From Eurosta solidaginis (taxonomy: Eukaryota > Arthropoda > Insecta > Diptera > Tephritidae), in NCBI RefSeq assembly GCF_040869045.1, contig NC_090319.1, forward strand, positions 269,530,897 through 269,594,896: a DNA stretch of 64,000 bases. Direction: 5' to 3'. A program made the translations under genes and the position numbers. Numbering within the stretch: position 1 is the stretch's first letter; the number at the start of each line of letters is the position of its first letter. The notes beneath the pieces are model-generated. The model was given only the letters and a program-made list of their open reading frames with translations, ran no database searches and was not told the origin of the DNA. Shown piece after piece: positions 22,382 to 33,560 of the stretch.

Positions 22382-23689
22382 TATACTCAGTTGAGCAGAG
22401 CTCACAGAGTATACTAACTTTGATTGGATAACGGTTGGTTGTACAGGTATAAAGGAATCGAGATAGGTATAGACTTCCATATATCAAAATCATCAGTATC
22501 GAAAAAAAATTCGATTGAGCCATGTCCGTCCGTCCGTCTGTCCGTTAACACGATAACTTGAGTAAATTCTGAGGTATCTTGATGAAATTTGGTATGTAGG
22601 TTCCTGGCCACTCATCTCAGATCGCTGTTTAAAATGAACGATATCGGACGATAACCACGCCCACTTTTTCGATATCGAAAATTTCGAAAGATTGAAAAAG
22701 TGCGATAATTCATTACCAAATACGGATTAAGCGATGAAACTTAGTAGGTGAGTTGAACTTATGACGCCGAATAGAAAACTAGTAAAATTTTGGACAATGG
22801 GCGTGACACCGCCCACTTTTAAAAGAAGGTAATTTAGAAGTTTTGCAAGCTGTAATTTGGCAGTCGTTGAAGATATCATGATGAAATTTGGCAGCAACGT
22901 TACTCTTATTACTATATGTCTGCTTAATAAAAATTAGCAAAATCGGATATGTTTTTTTTAATTCAAATTTTAAAAGAAAAGTTAATATCTTTACAGTATA
23001 TAAGTAAATTATGTCAACATTCAACTCCAGTAATGATATGCTGCAACAAAATACAAAAATAAAAGAAAATTTCAAAATGGGCGTGGCTCCGCCCTTTTTC
23101 ATTTAATTTGTCTAGGATACTTTTAATGCCATAAGGCGAACAAAAATTTACCAATCCTTGTGAAATTTGGTAGAGGCTTAGATTCTAGGACGGTAACTGT
23201 TTTCTGTGAAAAAGGGCGAAATCGGTTGAAGCCACGCCCAGTTTTTATACACAGTCGACCGTCTGTTCTTCCGCTCGGCCGTTAACACGGTAACTTAAGC
23301 AAAAATCGATATATCTTTACTAAACTCAGTTCACGTACTTATCTGAACTCACTTTGTATTGGTGTAAAAAATGGCCGAAATCCGACTATGACCACGACCA
23401 CTTTTTCGATATCCAAAATTACGAAAATTGAAAAAAATGCAATAATTATATACCAAATACGAAAAAAGCGATGAAACATGGTAATTGTATTGGTCTATTG
23501 ACGCAAAATATAACTTTAGAAAAAAACTTGGTAAAATGGGTGTGACACCTACCATATTAAGTAGAAGAAAATGAAAAAGTTTTGCAGAGTGAAATCAAAA
23601 GACCTTGGAATCTTGGAAGGAATACTGTTCGTGGTATTACATATATAAATAAATTAGCGGTACCCGACAGATGATGTTCTGGATCACCC

Positions 23690-24180
23690 TGGTCCACATT
23701 TTGGTCGATATCTCGAAAAGGCGTCCACATATAGAACTAAGGTCCATGCCCTCTTAAAATACTCATTAATACCTTTCATTTGATACTCATATCGTACAAA
23801 CAAATTCTAGAGTCACCCCTGGTCCATCTTTATGACGATATCTCGAAAAGGCGTCCATCTATAGAACTAAGGCCAACGCCCTTTTAAAATACTCATTAAT
23901 ACCTTTCATTTGATGCCCATATCGTACAAAATAAATTCTAGAGTCACCCCTGGTCCACCTTTATGGCGATATCTCGAAAAGGCGTCCACCTATAGAACTT
24001 AGGCCCACTCCCTTTTAAAATTATCATTAACACATTTCATTTGATACCCATATCGTACAAACAAATTCTAGAGTCAGGCCTGGTCCACCTTTATGGCGAT
24101 ATCCCTAAATGGCGTCCATCTATAGAACTATGGCCCACTTCCATTTGATACACATGTCATACAAACACATTCCAGGGTTA
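23690..24180. repeat. 130-bp tandem repeat array, second block, ~4 units
   Basis: The same unit as 20870-22381, with landmark positions 23782, 23912, 24043 and a shortened unit at 24147. It follows the second body copy, so body plus array appears to be the duplicated module. Confidence 0.85.
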
Positions 24181-24462
24181 CCCTAGGTTCTTTTTACAAC
24201 ATGGTGATTTTCCCTTACTTTGTCTCCACAGCTCTCAACTGAGTATGTAATGTTCGGTTACCCCCGAACTTAGCCATCCTTACTTGTTTATATTAAAGTT
24301 TAACATAGTTCTAAATGCCAGTCCTAGCTTTGGTATATTGATTTGTGTGGGGTGTATAAAATAAGAATATCATGAATAATTTAAGTTATACATTATATTA
24401 AATCATCAAAGATATGAAAGAGAATCAATACTAAATATTTGCAGCTTCTAAGTAGGTACGGT

Positions 24463-27400
24463 TTATAGGGTCATCCTCAGCTTCGTTTCTAATTCAAAGT
24501 GAATATAACCAAAAAGATGCAGTTTAACTTCTTTTTTAAATAAGTTGACATTTTTTATTACCTGTACAGTGGCAGGAAGGGAGTTGAAAAATTTGCACGA
24601 CGTGTATGTGTAAAATGTTCTAAAGTGCGACGTCCTAGTATGCGGAATTTGTACCATCGGAAGTAGATTTCTTCGTAAGTTGTAGACTTCCGAAGGAAAG
24701 CTTTGCAGGTAGCCACACCGTATAAAGAATGTTTATAAAACTTTGTAAAGATAGAGATGTCGACACGGAAATATATCTAGTTTCCTAAAATATAGCATAG
24801 AATGAGACCTATATTTTGCACTACAGATGCGCCTTATAACCCCCTTTTGAATTGTTACCACTGCTGCCAGCTTATTAGCCGAAGCGCCGCCCCGGCATGT
24901 GAACCATATTGCAGTTTAGATTGAAATATTCCGTAGTAAACTGTTATTAGAGTGGATATAGAGCATAACTTTTTCAGACGATAAAAGTGACGAGTGGTAT
25001 AAAGAAAATATTTTTTTAGAGTATTAATGTGCTCAGACCAACTCAAGCGGTTGTCTATTATAATTCCTAGGTATTTGAAATTCTCAACAACTTCAACCCT
25101 GAAGCAGCTCTCACTACAGTTTCTATTACAATCAAAAGATCTCATCGCGTCACTTTGAGTGCACGCTATATGGTGCATGTTAAAACGAGAGCATACTGCG
25201 GAGTGAAATATGGCATCATAACTTGGTTGTTCTCTGAGAACATAACTGAAATACATAAGTCTAGTCTTACTACTTACAACCAGTTTGTGTGAAGTGAACC
25301 AGGTTCGTAACAAATGTATATCATGGTTAATGTCACATACTAATTTAAAGTAATTCGGTGTACTATACGCAATTGCAAGATCGTCTGCAAAGGCAATGGC
25401 CTTGCCTCTCAATGGAAGCTTAAATATTGAATTAATATAAACCAGGAACAATATTGGACCAAGAACTGAGCCTTGGGGAACGCCAGATTAACACGCTGTA
25501 AGCTACTGTAGCTACATTCTACTTTAATTTTCTGTATTCTGCCGGATAGATACGATTTAAGCCACTTATGCATAACACCGCGGAATCCTGCACTATATAG
25601 TTTATCCAATAGTACACCCCTATCGACCATATCAAAAGCTTTTGTTATGTCCACAAAGAGACCAGCACAACTTCTTTTTTCATCCAGAGCTTTGTAGACG
25701 TTGGTGCAAAAATCTAGCAAAGCGTCTTCTGTTGAAAGGTCAGAACGAAAGCCAAACTGCATGGAGCTAAAAAAGCTCGCTTTATTTAGAAAATTAACAA
25801 TTCTGGTTTTAACAGCCTTTTCAAAAACTTTAGATATGGCCGAGAGTAGTGAAATAGGTCTGTAATTATTAACATCTTTTTTATCCCCTTTTTTCAAGAT
25901 CGGAATTACAATCGCACATTTCAAACCATCGGGAAAAATACCCTGAGTAATGCTGGTGTTGAATAAGTATATCAGTATATCAACCACATTAAAATATATC
26001 CTTTTTAAAATTAAATTGGAAATACCATCCTCACCGCATGAACTAGAGTTTTTTAAGGTTTTTATAATGCTTATAATTTCGGAACCTGTGATAGGGTCAA
26101 AAAAGAAGCTATTTCGAGCATCTTGGCCCGATGGTAAATGGGTCGCAAACTGACAATTGCAGTTAGTCAATACTGTGTTCCCAACCGTTGTAAATTGCGT
26201 GTTAAATTTATTAGCTACTTCCACAGCATCCGTAATCGACTGACTTCCAGCTTGCAATACTATTCGCTCATTATCTTTTTCAACGTTTCGATTAAGAAGA
26301 TTATTGGCAACTTCCCATTCTTTTTTAATATTACCAAGTGCTGAATTAAATTTGTTTCGAAAGAAGCTTTCCCGCGTCAGTCGTATGGCCTTATTGGTGC
26401 TATTACTTATTTTGTTATATTTAGTGCGGAGCCTTCTATTACTAGGATGCTTAGCACACTTTTTTCTTAATTGGTTTTTGAGCTTTATTTTCTGTAGGAG
26501 ATCCCGAGTAATCCAAGGCTTAAGTCTCACATTTTTTTTTACGATTATTCAGAGTATACGAAGAGTTGATAATGTGCGCGTTTAAGGCATCAAAAAATAT
26601 GGAAAAAGCTACTGATATGTCATTTTCAGCGAGGACATTCGACCAATTTTCGAAACATAGCTTATGGTTCAGCATAGGGAAATTAACTTTGGTATATGAT
26701 TTCTGAACACAGTTTGCATTTGGTTTGTCGAAAACAATTCCATTTATTTGCAAACCCGTCATCGTGTGATCAGTTACTTGCAAGTCAATGTTAAAACTAT
26801 TACAATATCTATATGGTACGGCATTGGCATAGGAAGTATAACCATTTCCAGCCATTAAGGCCAAATAATCGTCAGTTGTATTACAGTGATGCAAAAGGTC
26901 TAAATTAAAATCACCAAGTATGAAAAAGTTTGTAGTTTCTTTACACAGCACGAAACTGGAGTATTCTTGAATAAATACAGAAATAGGAGCAGATTGTAGT
27001 CTGTATACCCCTAGGAAAACAAATTGTTCACCTTTTGTATTAAGAGAAAGTTGTAGCATATCAGCACTATAAAGATTTTTACTTACTGAGATACACTCAT
27101 AAGTATCGCGCACAAAGGCTCCAACACCTCCCGCACTGTATCTATCATTCGCATTGGCATACAAATTGTAATGAGGTATGCTGTGGTCACTTACTTCATA
27201 AGAATTGAACCAAATTTCCGTTAATATCTGGTAGGCAACCTAATGCATCGATATGACTTAAGAATAAATCAAAATTCTGCCTAAGGCTACGTATATTCTG
27301 ATGAACCACTTGCATATCGTTAGAATCCACTGAGGGCGTTTTTTGAAAAAAATGTTTGCTAGCGATGATTGGGTTATCATCAATCGAACGTCAACAAAGA

Positions 27401-27509
27401 TCGAAGAAAAATAGATGAAGAAAAAAAGAACAAAAAGTATAACTACAGAGTAGCTAACCAACAATAAATTCCATGTCATCAAAAGTTCTGATGTTGATAA
27501 CCCTCTCAT
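24463..27509 (-). pseudogene. CR1/jockey-like LINE ORF2 (endonuclease + reverse transcriptase), decayed
   Basis: Broken copy of the protein encoded at 51858-54863. The pieces in order are the endonuclease (27164-26520), the RT with VIPILKKGDK, VDITKAFDMVD (26530-25409), then FADDLAIAYSTPN and the thumb (25451-24855), and the C-terminus (24657-24463). Visible lesions include a frameshift just after the RT 'VNLG' motif (about 25485), a one-base frameshift near 24903, a shortened segment before the endonuclease LTEIW motif (about 27225), and an in-frame loss of about 20 residues that removes the TRL..TCIDHIF endonuclease block (about 26820). It cannot encode an active enzyme. Confidence 0.9.
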
Positions 27510-27634
27510 TTTCAGCTCTTTTTAACAGGAAGCTCGATTTTCCTAACCATAAATATTTGTAGTGTTTCCCTTTCTTTAATTTATATGCTGCCGTAAACAA
27601 AGCTCGATTAAAACCCGTTTCCCTGTAGGTTTAC

Positions 27635-27870
27635 CCCTCCGAGCTTAAGCTTAGAAGAGCTGCATGTATATTTTTATTTTTAAACCTGGTGCAGGATGTT
27701 ACTGTTTCGGACACGTTAGGTGAGGTTTCCCAATGGAGGCTGCAGTTTCCGAATGTGGTGCCAAATACACTTTTTTTGTCCACAATAGCGTTGATGTCGG
27801 AAAGCGTACGTTTGTAGAATGTATCGCTTTCCAAATAGTCTTCATCCCTGTCGCCTTGAGTGTATTCTGA
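27635..27870 (-). pseudogene. RTE-clade LINE endonuclease remnant
   Basis: Minus-strand reading gives SDTFYKR, then VFGTTFGNCSLHWETSPN and CTRFKNKNIHAALLS. This matches the second half of the APE-type endonuclease of RTE LINEs (family words: DTFYEQL, VFGTTVGKFSLHDETSPNG, STRFQHKNIH). The section with the GDFN motif is lost. By eye it looks like an exon because of flanking AG and GT, but the endonuclease resemblance explains it better. The 5'-truncated CR1-like LINE abuts it about 20 bases away. Confidence 0.6.
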
Positions 27871-28009
27871 AATTAATAATCTGCTGTGTTTGAAATTTAA
27901 TACGTACGTATGTAGCTTATTGCCTTGTACATGTGATAAGATATTTATTTTGGGGCCTGGACCAGGGAATGAATAACCTATTTGTAAAAGTGGTATTTTT
28001 GGGCCGAAA

Positions 28010-28200
28010 CCGCAGGAAGGGTCACGGTGAGGTCGATGGTGGGGGAAGAGGATATGAGAGTATAAGGGAAGGAGGTAGTGGAAGAAGGACAAATAAGAGC
28101 GAAAGGATAGAGTGAGGGAAAGAGAGTAGTAGAATTGGAAAAAAAAAGATTAAGATAGGCATCATGGGAGAGCAAAGAAAAGTGACAGAGCGGATACAAA
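28010..28200. repeat. Purine-rich stretch
   Basis: The plus strand is almost wholly A and G in words such as GGAAGG, AGAGAG, GGAAGAAGG. Open frames on either strand here are low-complexity artefacts. Confidence 0.6.
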
Positions 28201-28574
28201 AAATGAACTGTGGAACATTTTAGGTACGTTAATCGAAATTCGGACAGGACCACGTCTATCCCAGGTTGGAATATCGACCGATCTTTATGTGGGGGCAATT
28301 TTCCTGAAATTTGGTGAATAAAAATATGAGCACAGATCGCTAATTAAATAAATATGATCATATTGATATAATAGAACAGCGGAAGTATTAAAAACAAATA
28401 CTGTAAAAATACGAAAACATTTTACTAAGCTTTCAAAAGCGCGCCTAAAAATCATATGCACACCATTAGGAATAAACTACATACAGAGTGTATGTGCCTA
28501 CATGGTGATCAAAAGGAATATAAACAAAAAAGGCAACTCTTAGAGACCAACTGTACAGCGAACAACGGGACATT

Positions 28575-28760
28575 CATGTGGCTTAGCAGCTAAAGGCTTG
28601 CACTTATATGAATGTTGGAAATTCGAGTTCAACGCTCAGCTCCCGAAAAGCTAGCTGATGAAGAAGTGAAATTCAGAAACATGTCCTAGTAACCATCGCC
28701 GTTTGTAAACTTACAATTTTTCTCTAATATCAATTATAAAAAGCATTTATATATGGTCAT
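28575..28760 (+). mobile_element. tRNA-like sequence, probable SINE head
   Basis: TGGCTTAGCAGC (28579-28590, A-box-like) and GAGTTCAACGCTC (28625-28637, B-box-like) lie at a tRNA-like spacing of about 34 bases and are followed by 'cagctcccga'. The rest has no known body. A decayed tRNA gene is the alternative; the stem pairs do not look complete. Confidence 0.4.
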
Positions 28761-28938
28761 CCCATAGGGTTGCAGCCACATAGTAGCGTAGCGATAGAAT
28801 CTCTTAGCAATCCCATACACCCATTATGGTAGCATGTGTGTATGAAATCTCTACTTCTATTCTATCTTCTATAATTTATAATTTTAAAATCCTAGATTTT
28901 AATTACCTGCTGTACTAATGGATCTCCAACTGTTTCAG

Positions 28939-28957
28939 GTGTGTGTGTGTGTGTGTT
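28939..28957. repeat. (GT)n microsatellite
   Basis: Nine to ten uninterrupted GT units. Confidence 0.9.
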
Positions 28958-29900
28958 AAGGCTTATGATAACCAATTACGCGCCATGCAGCCTAACACTC
29001 TTTAACTTTGAGTATGCAAATTTTCCACATTCAATATTTGAAATCCAATTAACAGCTAACTAAATTTCTGGCAGCGAAAAAGAAAATTCTAAAAATTTCA
29101 TTTACATTTTTTTGCATAACAAAAGCAAGTGATCGATAGCTAAACAGAGCAACAACATTCATTTACAACAACAATAGTGCAATTTTTCAAGTGTGTCAAA
29201 AATACCCTCTTAACCTTAATTTAAGTATTTTTCTAATACAGCGCGTACTGTTCTATTAGAAAATTTTCATGTGGCTTCTACTTGAATGTAAATAAATAAA
29301 TCACCAACAGTGAAAGTTTGCTCAGCACGTGATCTTGCCACCAAATGTGGCATGGTTGCATACAATTTTCGGCGTAATGGAAATTTTTTTGAAAAAAAAA
29401 TTTCGAACAATAAAGTGCGCTGTAAGTAATTGTTTTTTTCACAGAAAATGCTAATGCACGAAAATCGGCAGAAAATTTCAAATATTCAATCATAAACATT
29501 GTTCTTTATAAAAAGATTGAATAAGATTTTCTTTTGAATTATATTCAAGTTGTGTTCGATTTATGTTGTTGCTCACGCTGGTATCTCGTTTTGATCAGCA
29601 CCAGGCAGGCTTTTGCAGTTACAAGGAAGCGTTTTTGAAAGAGCACCAACGCCCCTTTTGCATGCCTTAAATTATGCATTCATCAGGTTTTTATGGATTT
29701 ATGTTGTTTTGAATAAATTTGCTCATTGTTTTGTATCGTTTGAAAAGCAGATGAGCTGCTACGTGGGCTGCCTTACAAGTTTTTCGCTTGTGTTTGTCGT
29801 TGTTATAATTGTTAATATCTGGGTGACCGTGGCTAGTTCAGCGTGACCTTATTTTTTTTTGTTTTAACTGCAGTCTTACGCTATGCAATTAAACAAGATT
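28958..29900. other. No supported gene; AT-rich
   Basis: AT-rich sequence. The open frames at 29278-29499 (minus) and 29613-29846 (plus, hydrophobic C-terminus) give no recognisable protein. Confidence 0.45.
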
Positions 29901-30410
29901 AGGTGGCAACCCTTCCCAATTATTTTTTTTATTGACCTTGTGCAATTTTCGTTTAATATCAATATTCCCATATTTTATAAAAAACTGTTAAGTTTCTAAC
30001 AGGTGGCAGCCTTGTTAAAAAATATTGTAGACAACAACAACCCTAGCCTTCAAACCTATGCAAAAATATTTTTTTTGAAATATGACACAAAATAGCTTTT
30101 GTTTGATGCCCATATTGGCATACCTCAATACTTTTTTTCTACAATTTTAAATAGGTGGCAACCACTTTAAAATATTATATGCAACAACACCAAAATTAAA
30201 CAGCTAACAGTATAGCGCGCAGCCTATACAAAAATTTTCATTTAAATGAACAAGCCGTGTCCGAGATAATAGTGCATAAACAAAACATATAAAAAGATTA
30301 AGTGGCAACCCTGGTTTACAACCATATCCAGAAACAGTTTCGTTGAAATACGCCGTAAAATATATATCATTTCATACGCATATTGCTATATTATAAAATG
30401 TTTTGTTAGG
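29901..30410. repeat. Degenerate ~150-bp tandem repeat
   Basis: (A)GGTGGCAACC recurs at 29901, 30001, 30153 and 30300. The spacers share 'ttaaaatatt', 'acaacaacacc', 'cctat(g/a)caaaaat' and 'catattg..at' words in the same order. The units are diverged, with spacing 100, 152 and 147. Confidence 0.55.
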
Positions 30411-30494
30411 GACAGTGGCCAACTATAAACAGAACTGCGATAGCTGAATAGCCCGCCGTCATATTTGCACACAATATGGAAGGTGTCCGAAGAC

Positions 30495-30900
30495 AATCAC
30501 TATAGAAGGCTTGCGTGAGCTCTACGAGGTCCAAGTATCGCATATGACCATTACTTATGGGCAAAGGAGATGCGAACAAGCCTCTAGGGTAATGAGTAAG
30601 TTTGCACTCGAAAAGCTTCCCACGAAACAAACAGCTGATGATTACTCCACTAGGTTCTCGCTCCTGCTCACTGAGTGCAATCTTCGACCTGAAAGAAGGA
30701 GCAATGCATTTATGTATAACCACGAACCACTGCTAAAATCATAGGGTTCCCGCGAGCCTAGATAAACTACAACTACGATAAGCAATGTCGCACCACCTCG
30801 GAAAAGAACGGAGTTGCTTAGAAATTGAAGCAGCAAGAAATATGCTTTGTTGAAGAAAAAACAAGATGCTGAAAGACGTGAGTGCGCGGAGCCTTAAGTG
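30495..30900 (+). pseudogene. Possible LTR-element gag fragment
   Basis: The 77-codon open frame at 30511-30744 includes EKLPTKQTADDYSTRFSLLL, and after a stop the same strand reads KKKQDAERRECA. The character (a 'xDYxxRFxxL' helix followed by a charged tail) resembles retroelement gag sequence but no diagnostic motif such as a zinc knuckle is seen. Assignment is weak. Confidence 0.2.
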
Positions 30901-31029
30901 CTAGGCTGCCAAGTTGTGATACCAATGAGTGACCTATGTATATATAAAAAGTTTATACGCCTAAAGCACAGGATGCCTTCAATATAAGCTGAGACAAACT
31001 ACGCTATAAAACCGATGAAGTGCTTGTTT

Positions 31030-31230
31030 CGACATTCCATACCTGATCTGCCTTCAGCAGGGTATATTACATCTCCTTCACATCCCTACAGCTTCCACAG
31101 AAGTCATTCGTTGCTATCGCCGTGTATTCCCATCAGACAGTGTCCCGTGAATATCCTGACCAATGGGCTAAGGAAAGACGATTGAGATTGATAACGAATG
31201 TGGTTCGAACAATGTTTGCACGTGGCAGGA
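31030..31230 (-). pseudogene. RNase H LINE remnant, linker and Cys region
   Basis: Minus-strand reading gives LVRIFTGHCLMGIHGDS and, after a frame slip, DFCGSCRDVKE. These are the LTGHC..G.H linker and CRSC-x-DE Cys motif that follow RNase H in I/Loa-type LINEs. Only about 200 bases survive. Confidence 0.55.
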
Positions 31231-31329
31231 GGAGGAGTGATGTTCCCATTCACATTCGCACTTGGTAAAAAACCTACATCAATTCGTGTCTCAAATTCTG
31301 TTGGATGAGCGCATGCTTTCAGATTGAAG

Positions 31330-31486
31330 CTAAAGTGCGCTTTACCCTAACCCGGATTGGCTTGGTTAATACTGTTAAGTAAATTCTAGATAAATATAGA
31401 AATTAAGCAGTAATTAATATTCACGATTTTGCAAGGGCTCCGAAGCATACATTTAGTGAAGATATATAAAATAAAGTAGTTACAAC
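31330..31486 (+). mobile_element. 3' end of an LTR retrotransposon 5' LTR
   Basis: The stretch runs to a plausible LTR boundary '..gtagttacaac' immediately before a primer-binding site and contains 'atataaaataaagt' with a polyadenylation-type AATAAA. The LTR start cannot be located and no partner LTR is visible in the window, so this is a fragment. Confidence 0.4.
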
Positions 31487-31504
31487 TGGCGCCCGAGCAG
31501 GACC
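31487..31504 (+). promoter_or_regulatory. Retroelement primer-binding site (tRNA-Lys type)
   Basis: TGGCGCCCGAGCAGGACC begins directly after the putative LTR end. TGGCGCC at this position is the signature of priming by a tRNA-Lys 3' end in gypsy-type and retroviral elements. The following ~100 bases have no gag frame. Confidence 0.5.
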
Positions 31505-33329
31505 ACCAGAATTTGGCAACAGAGAAAGGGGAGACCTTCACTGGGTTGGGAAATACAGAAGGAGGAAGACTCAACATAATTTTTTCCTCCTAATTGGCTC
31601 AGTTATGGTGAAGCAGAAATTACTGGCGTAATGTATTACACAACGACAAAATTTCCTAAGCTTGGGGGATCTCCAGTTAAAGCCTATTTAAAGTACAAAA
31701 TTTAAATGTCTTTAAATTGTCTCGCACTTATACTTCAAGGGGTCGCCTAAGTAAGCACCCACGAGATATCCTATCTCATTATCTTCGTATAGCTATTTGT
31801 CTTCTCTGAAATTTTCAAAAGGTAGCCCACGTATAGAGCTTAAGCACTAACGCACGTTGACGTAGACGTACCTACCACCACGATCACTGCAAGCACATAT
31901 CACTGCAAACGGATCGATTGGCCAATCTGTCGCAATATAAAACCACCAACTATATTGCAACGGAAAATGGTTGCGGTAGTGCGTCGATCGCTGTTTGCCC
32001 CTTTGAAAGTTGCTTGCGTTAAATATCTGTACTTGAAGCTTAGCTATAAAGAAGTGGTTAATTCGACACAAATGAGTGCACACAATTCGCATGTAGTGTG
32101 CATTGAAGCGCATACAACCAACAACAAATACTAAAAGAATATATCGCATACAAATCGAAGAAAATTTTTAGCTCAAACGATACTTTTTGTTAAACTTAAA
32201 AGCAATTTGTGAATGACTTCCGCATTAGCGGCGAAGAAAGTGGATTTCCTTATGTACATATGTATGTATGGATGTATGTGGTATGTATGCAGCATGTGTA
32301 GTAGTCAGTAGTGAATGAAGGGTTAACGACCAGGTGAAAGGGTAAATTTGTCGTCTGAAAGGTTATTGATCAGAAAACTTTTCTAACTGCATTGATTGTT
32401 TGTAGTTGTGTGTGTGCGCATGCGCAGACTACCTGGAGTTTTGTTTGTATTTTTTGCAATTGATTTGCGGAGAAAGTGTCGGTTGTGTTGTTTAATTGTG
32501 CAAAAATTTGGGAAACTTACAAATTCATTGAAAGATGAGAAGTGAAAAAAAATCACAGAAATGAATCAAATGAATAATGTGTGAAAGAATTTCAACCTTT
32601 ACATATACATATACATATACAAGAATCAGTAATATATGTCGAAGCGCCACAACTAATGATCCTGCATACATATGTAAGTACGTTTCTTGAGTTTCCAATT
32701 GAATGCATACAAACATAAAAATGTAACTGTGAAGAATTGACGTTGCTACCGATAAGCCAACAATATTTGCCGTCCTAAGTAAAATTGAAAGCCTGGCAAA
32801 ATCCGGGAAGTAGCAAAAATTGTAAGCATATACCCTGCGGAAAAATAAGCGACAGTCATGCAAAGCGACTGTTTTGCACTACAGGATTAGTGACTACTTC
32901 TTTCTCTTATTTTGCTCATTCTCCATACAGTGATTTAATATGACCATATTGAACCTTCTATTCCATCCCTCCACCCCATAGTTCCATGATGGCGTTTGGG
33001 GTCGCCAGAGCCTCGGATGCAAAAGTATCAGGACACACCAAGGGTAGGTCTACCAGCCACGTGTATATTCCTAGCCTGAATGACGTGAAAAGCACTGACA
33101 CACAGACGAACAGAGCACATTTTCGCCATTTTAAGTGATCAAATTGAGCTTAAAAGAGGCCAATGCTATTCCTACCGAATAATATTCTGTAAGAATGTGG
33201 GCTAACTTATGAGCCCTACAATTGCTGCTCTCAATCACTGTTTACTGGTACCCATATAAGGTCCATACTGATATGCTGGGCCATCTCATTAAGCGGTTGG
33301 CGACATTCAAAGACCTTATATTAGTAATA
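31505..33329. other. No supported gene
   Basis: Mixed AT-rich sequence with TATGTACATATGTATG simple repeat at 32250-32290 and CATATA repeats at 32600-32620. Open frames at 31847-32149 and 32525-32863 (both minus) encode nothing recognisable. Confidence 0.45.
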
Positions 33330-33560
33330 AGTATTTTCCCATTTTTCGAAATATTCGATATCGAAAAAGTGTGCGTGGCTAAAATCAATTAAAGATATGT
33401 CAGCTTTTACCACCCAGTATAAAAGGTAAACACCTTTGCTTGGACCTAGAATATATTGGTACTAAAAACAAAGGAGGATAACTACGCCCACTTTTTCGTT
33501 ATCGAAAATTTTGGAAAACGGAAAAACTTGTAATATTCCTTCGAGTGATGACTTAACGCG
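33330..33560 (-). mobile_element. Fragment of a CAAGTAAGG/TGGGCGTGGC element
   Basis: 'cgcccactttttcg(t/a)tatcgaaaatttt' followed by 'ggaaaacggaaaaa' and 'gatgacttaacgcgattgaa' parallels 19830-19900 in the same orientation. An incomplete upstream piece at 33330-33400 has 'ttcgatatcgaaaaagtg'. Termini are missing. Confidence 0.45.

Larger units (their letters stand above)
19560..24288 (-). mobile_element. Dimeric CAAGTAAGG/TGGGCGTGGC element, copy 2
   Basis: Read from 24288 on the minus strand, it starts AACAAGTAAGGATGGCTAAG and ends GCTCAACTGAGTATAAA at 19560. It consists of two successive bodies (19560-20868 and 22382-23688, nearly identical, offset about 2.8 kb), each followed by a 130-bp tandem array. 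It splits the 3' UTR of the CR1-like LINE between 'taatata' and 'aaaaatgtc', with TATA(AA) at both edges as a possible short target duplication. It has no coding sequence. The body has CGTCCGTCC-type repeats and 'gggcgtggcaccgcccac' boxes shared with copy 1. Confidence 0.75.
19432..27617 (-). mobile_element. 5'-truncated CR1/jockey-like LINE, minus strand, with internal insertion
   Basis: The 3' tail, read on the minus strand, is (AATAC)n-like (19432-19460). The 3' UTR follows (19461-19557), is interrupted by another element (19560-24288), and resumes at 24289. ORF2 and the last ~50 codons of ORF1 follow up to 27617, where homology to the intact copy at 51086-55167 stops at 'acgggttttaatcg'. 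The two copies are closely similar along their shared length. Truncation at the 5' end is typical of target-primed reverse transcription. Confidence 0.85.

Noticed and set aside
27635..27866. A possible host exon on the minus strand, with a 3' AG (27868-27867) and 5' GT (27634-27633) at its ends and a clean 77-codon frame.
   Set aside because: The reading VFGTTFGNCSLHWETSPN and CTRFKNKNIH matches the RTE endonuclease better than any host protein I know; the splice-like dinucleotides are then coincidental.
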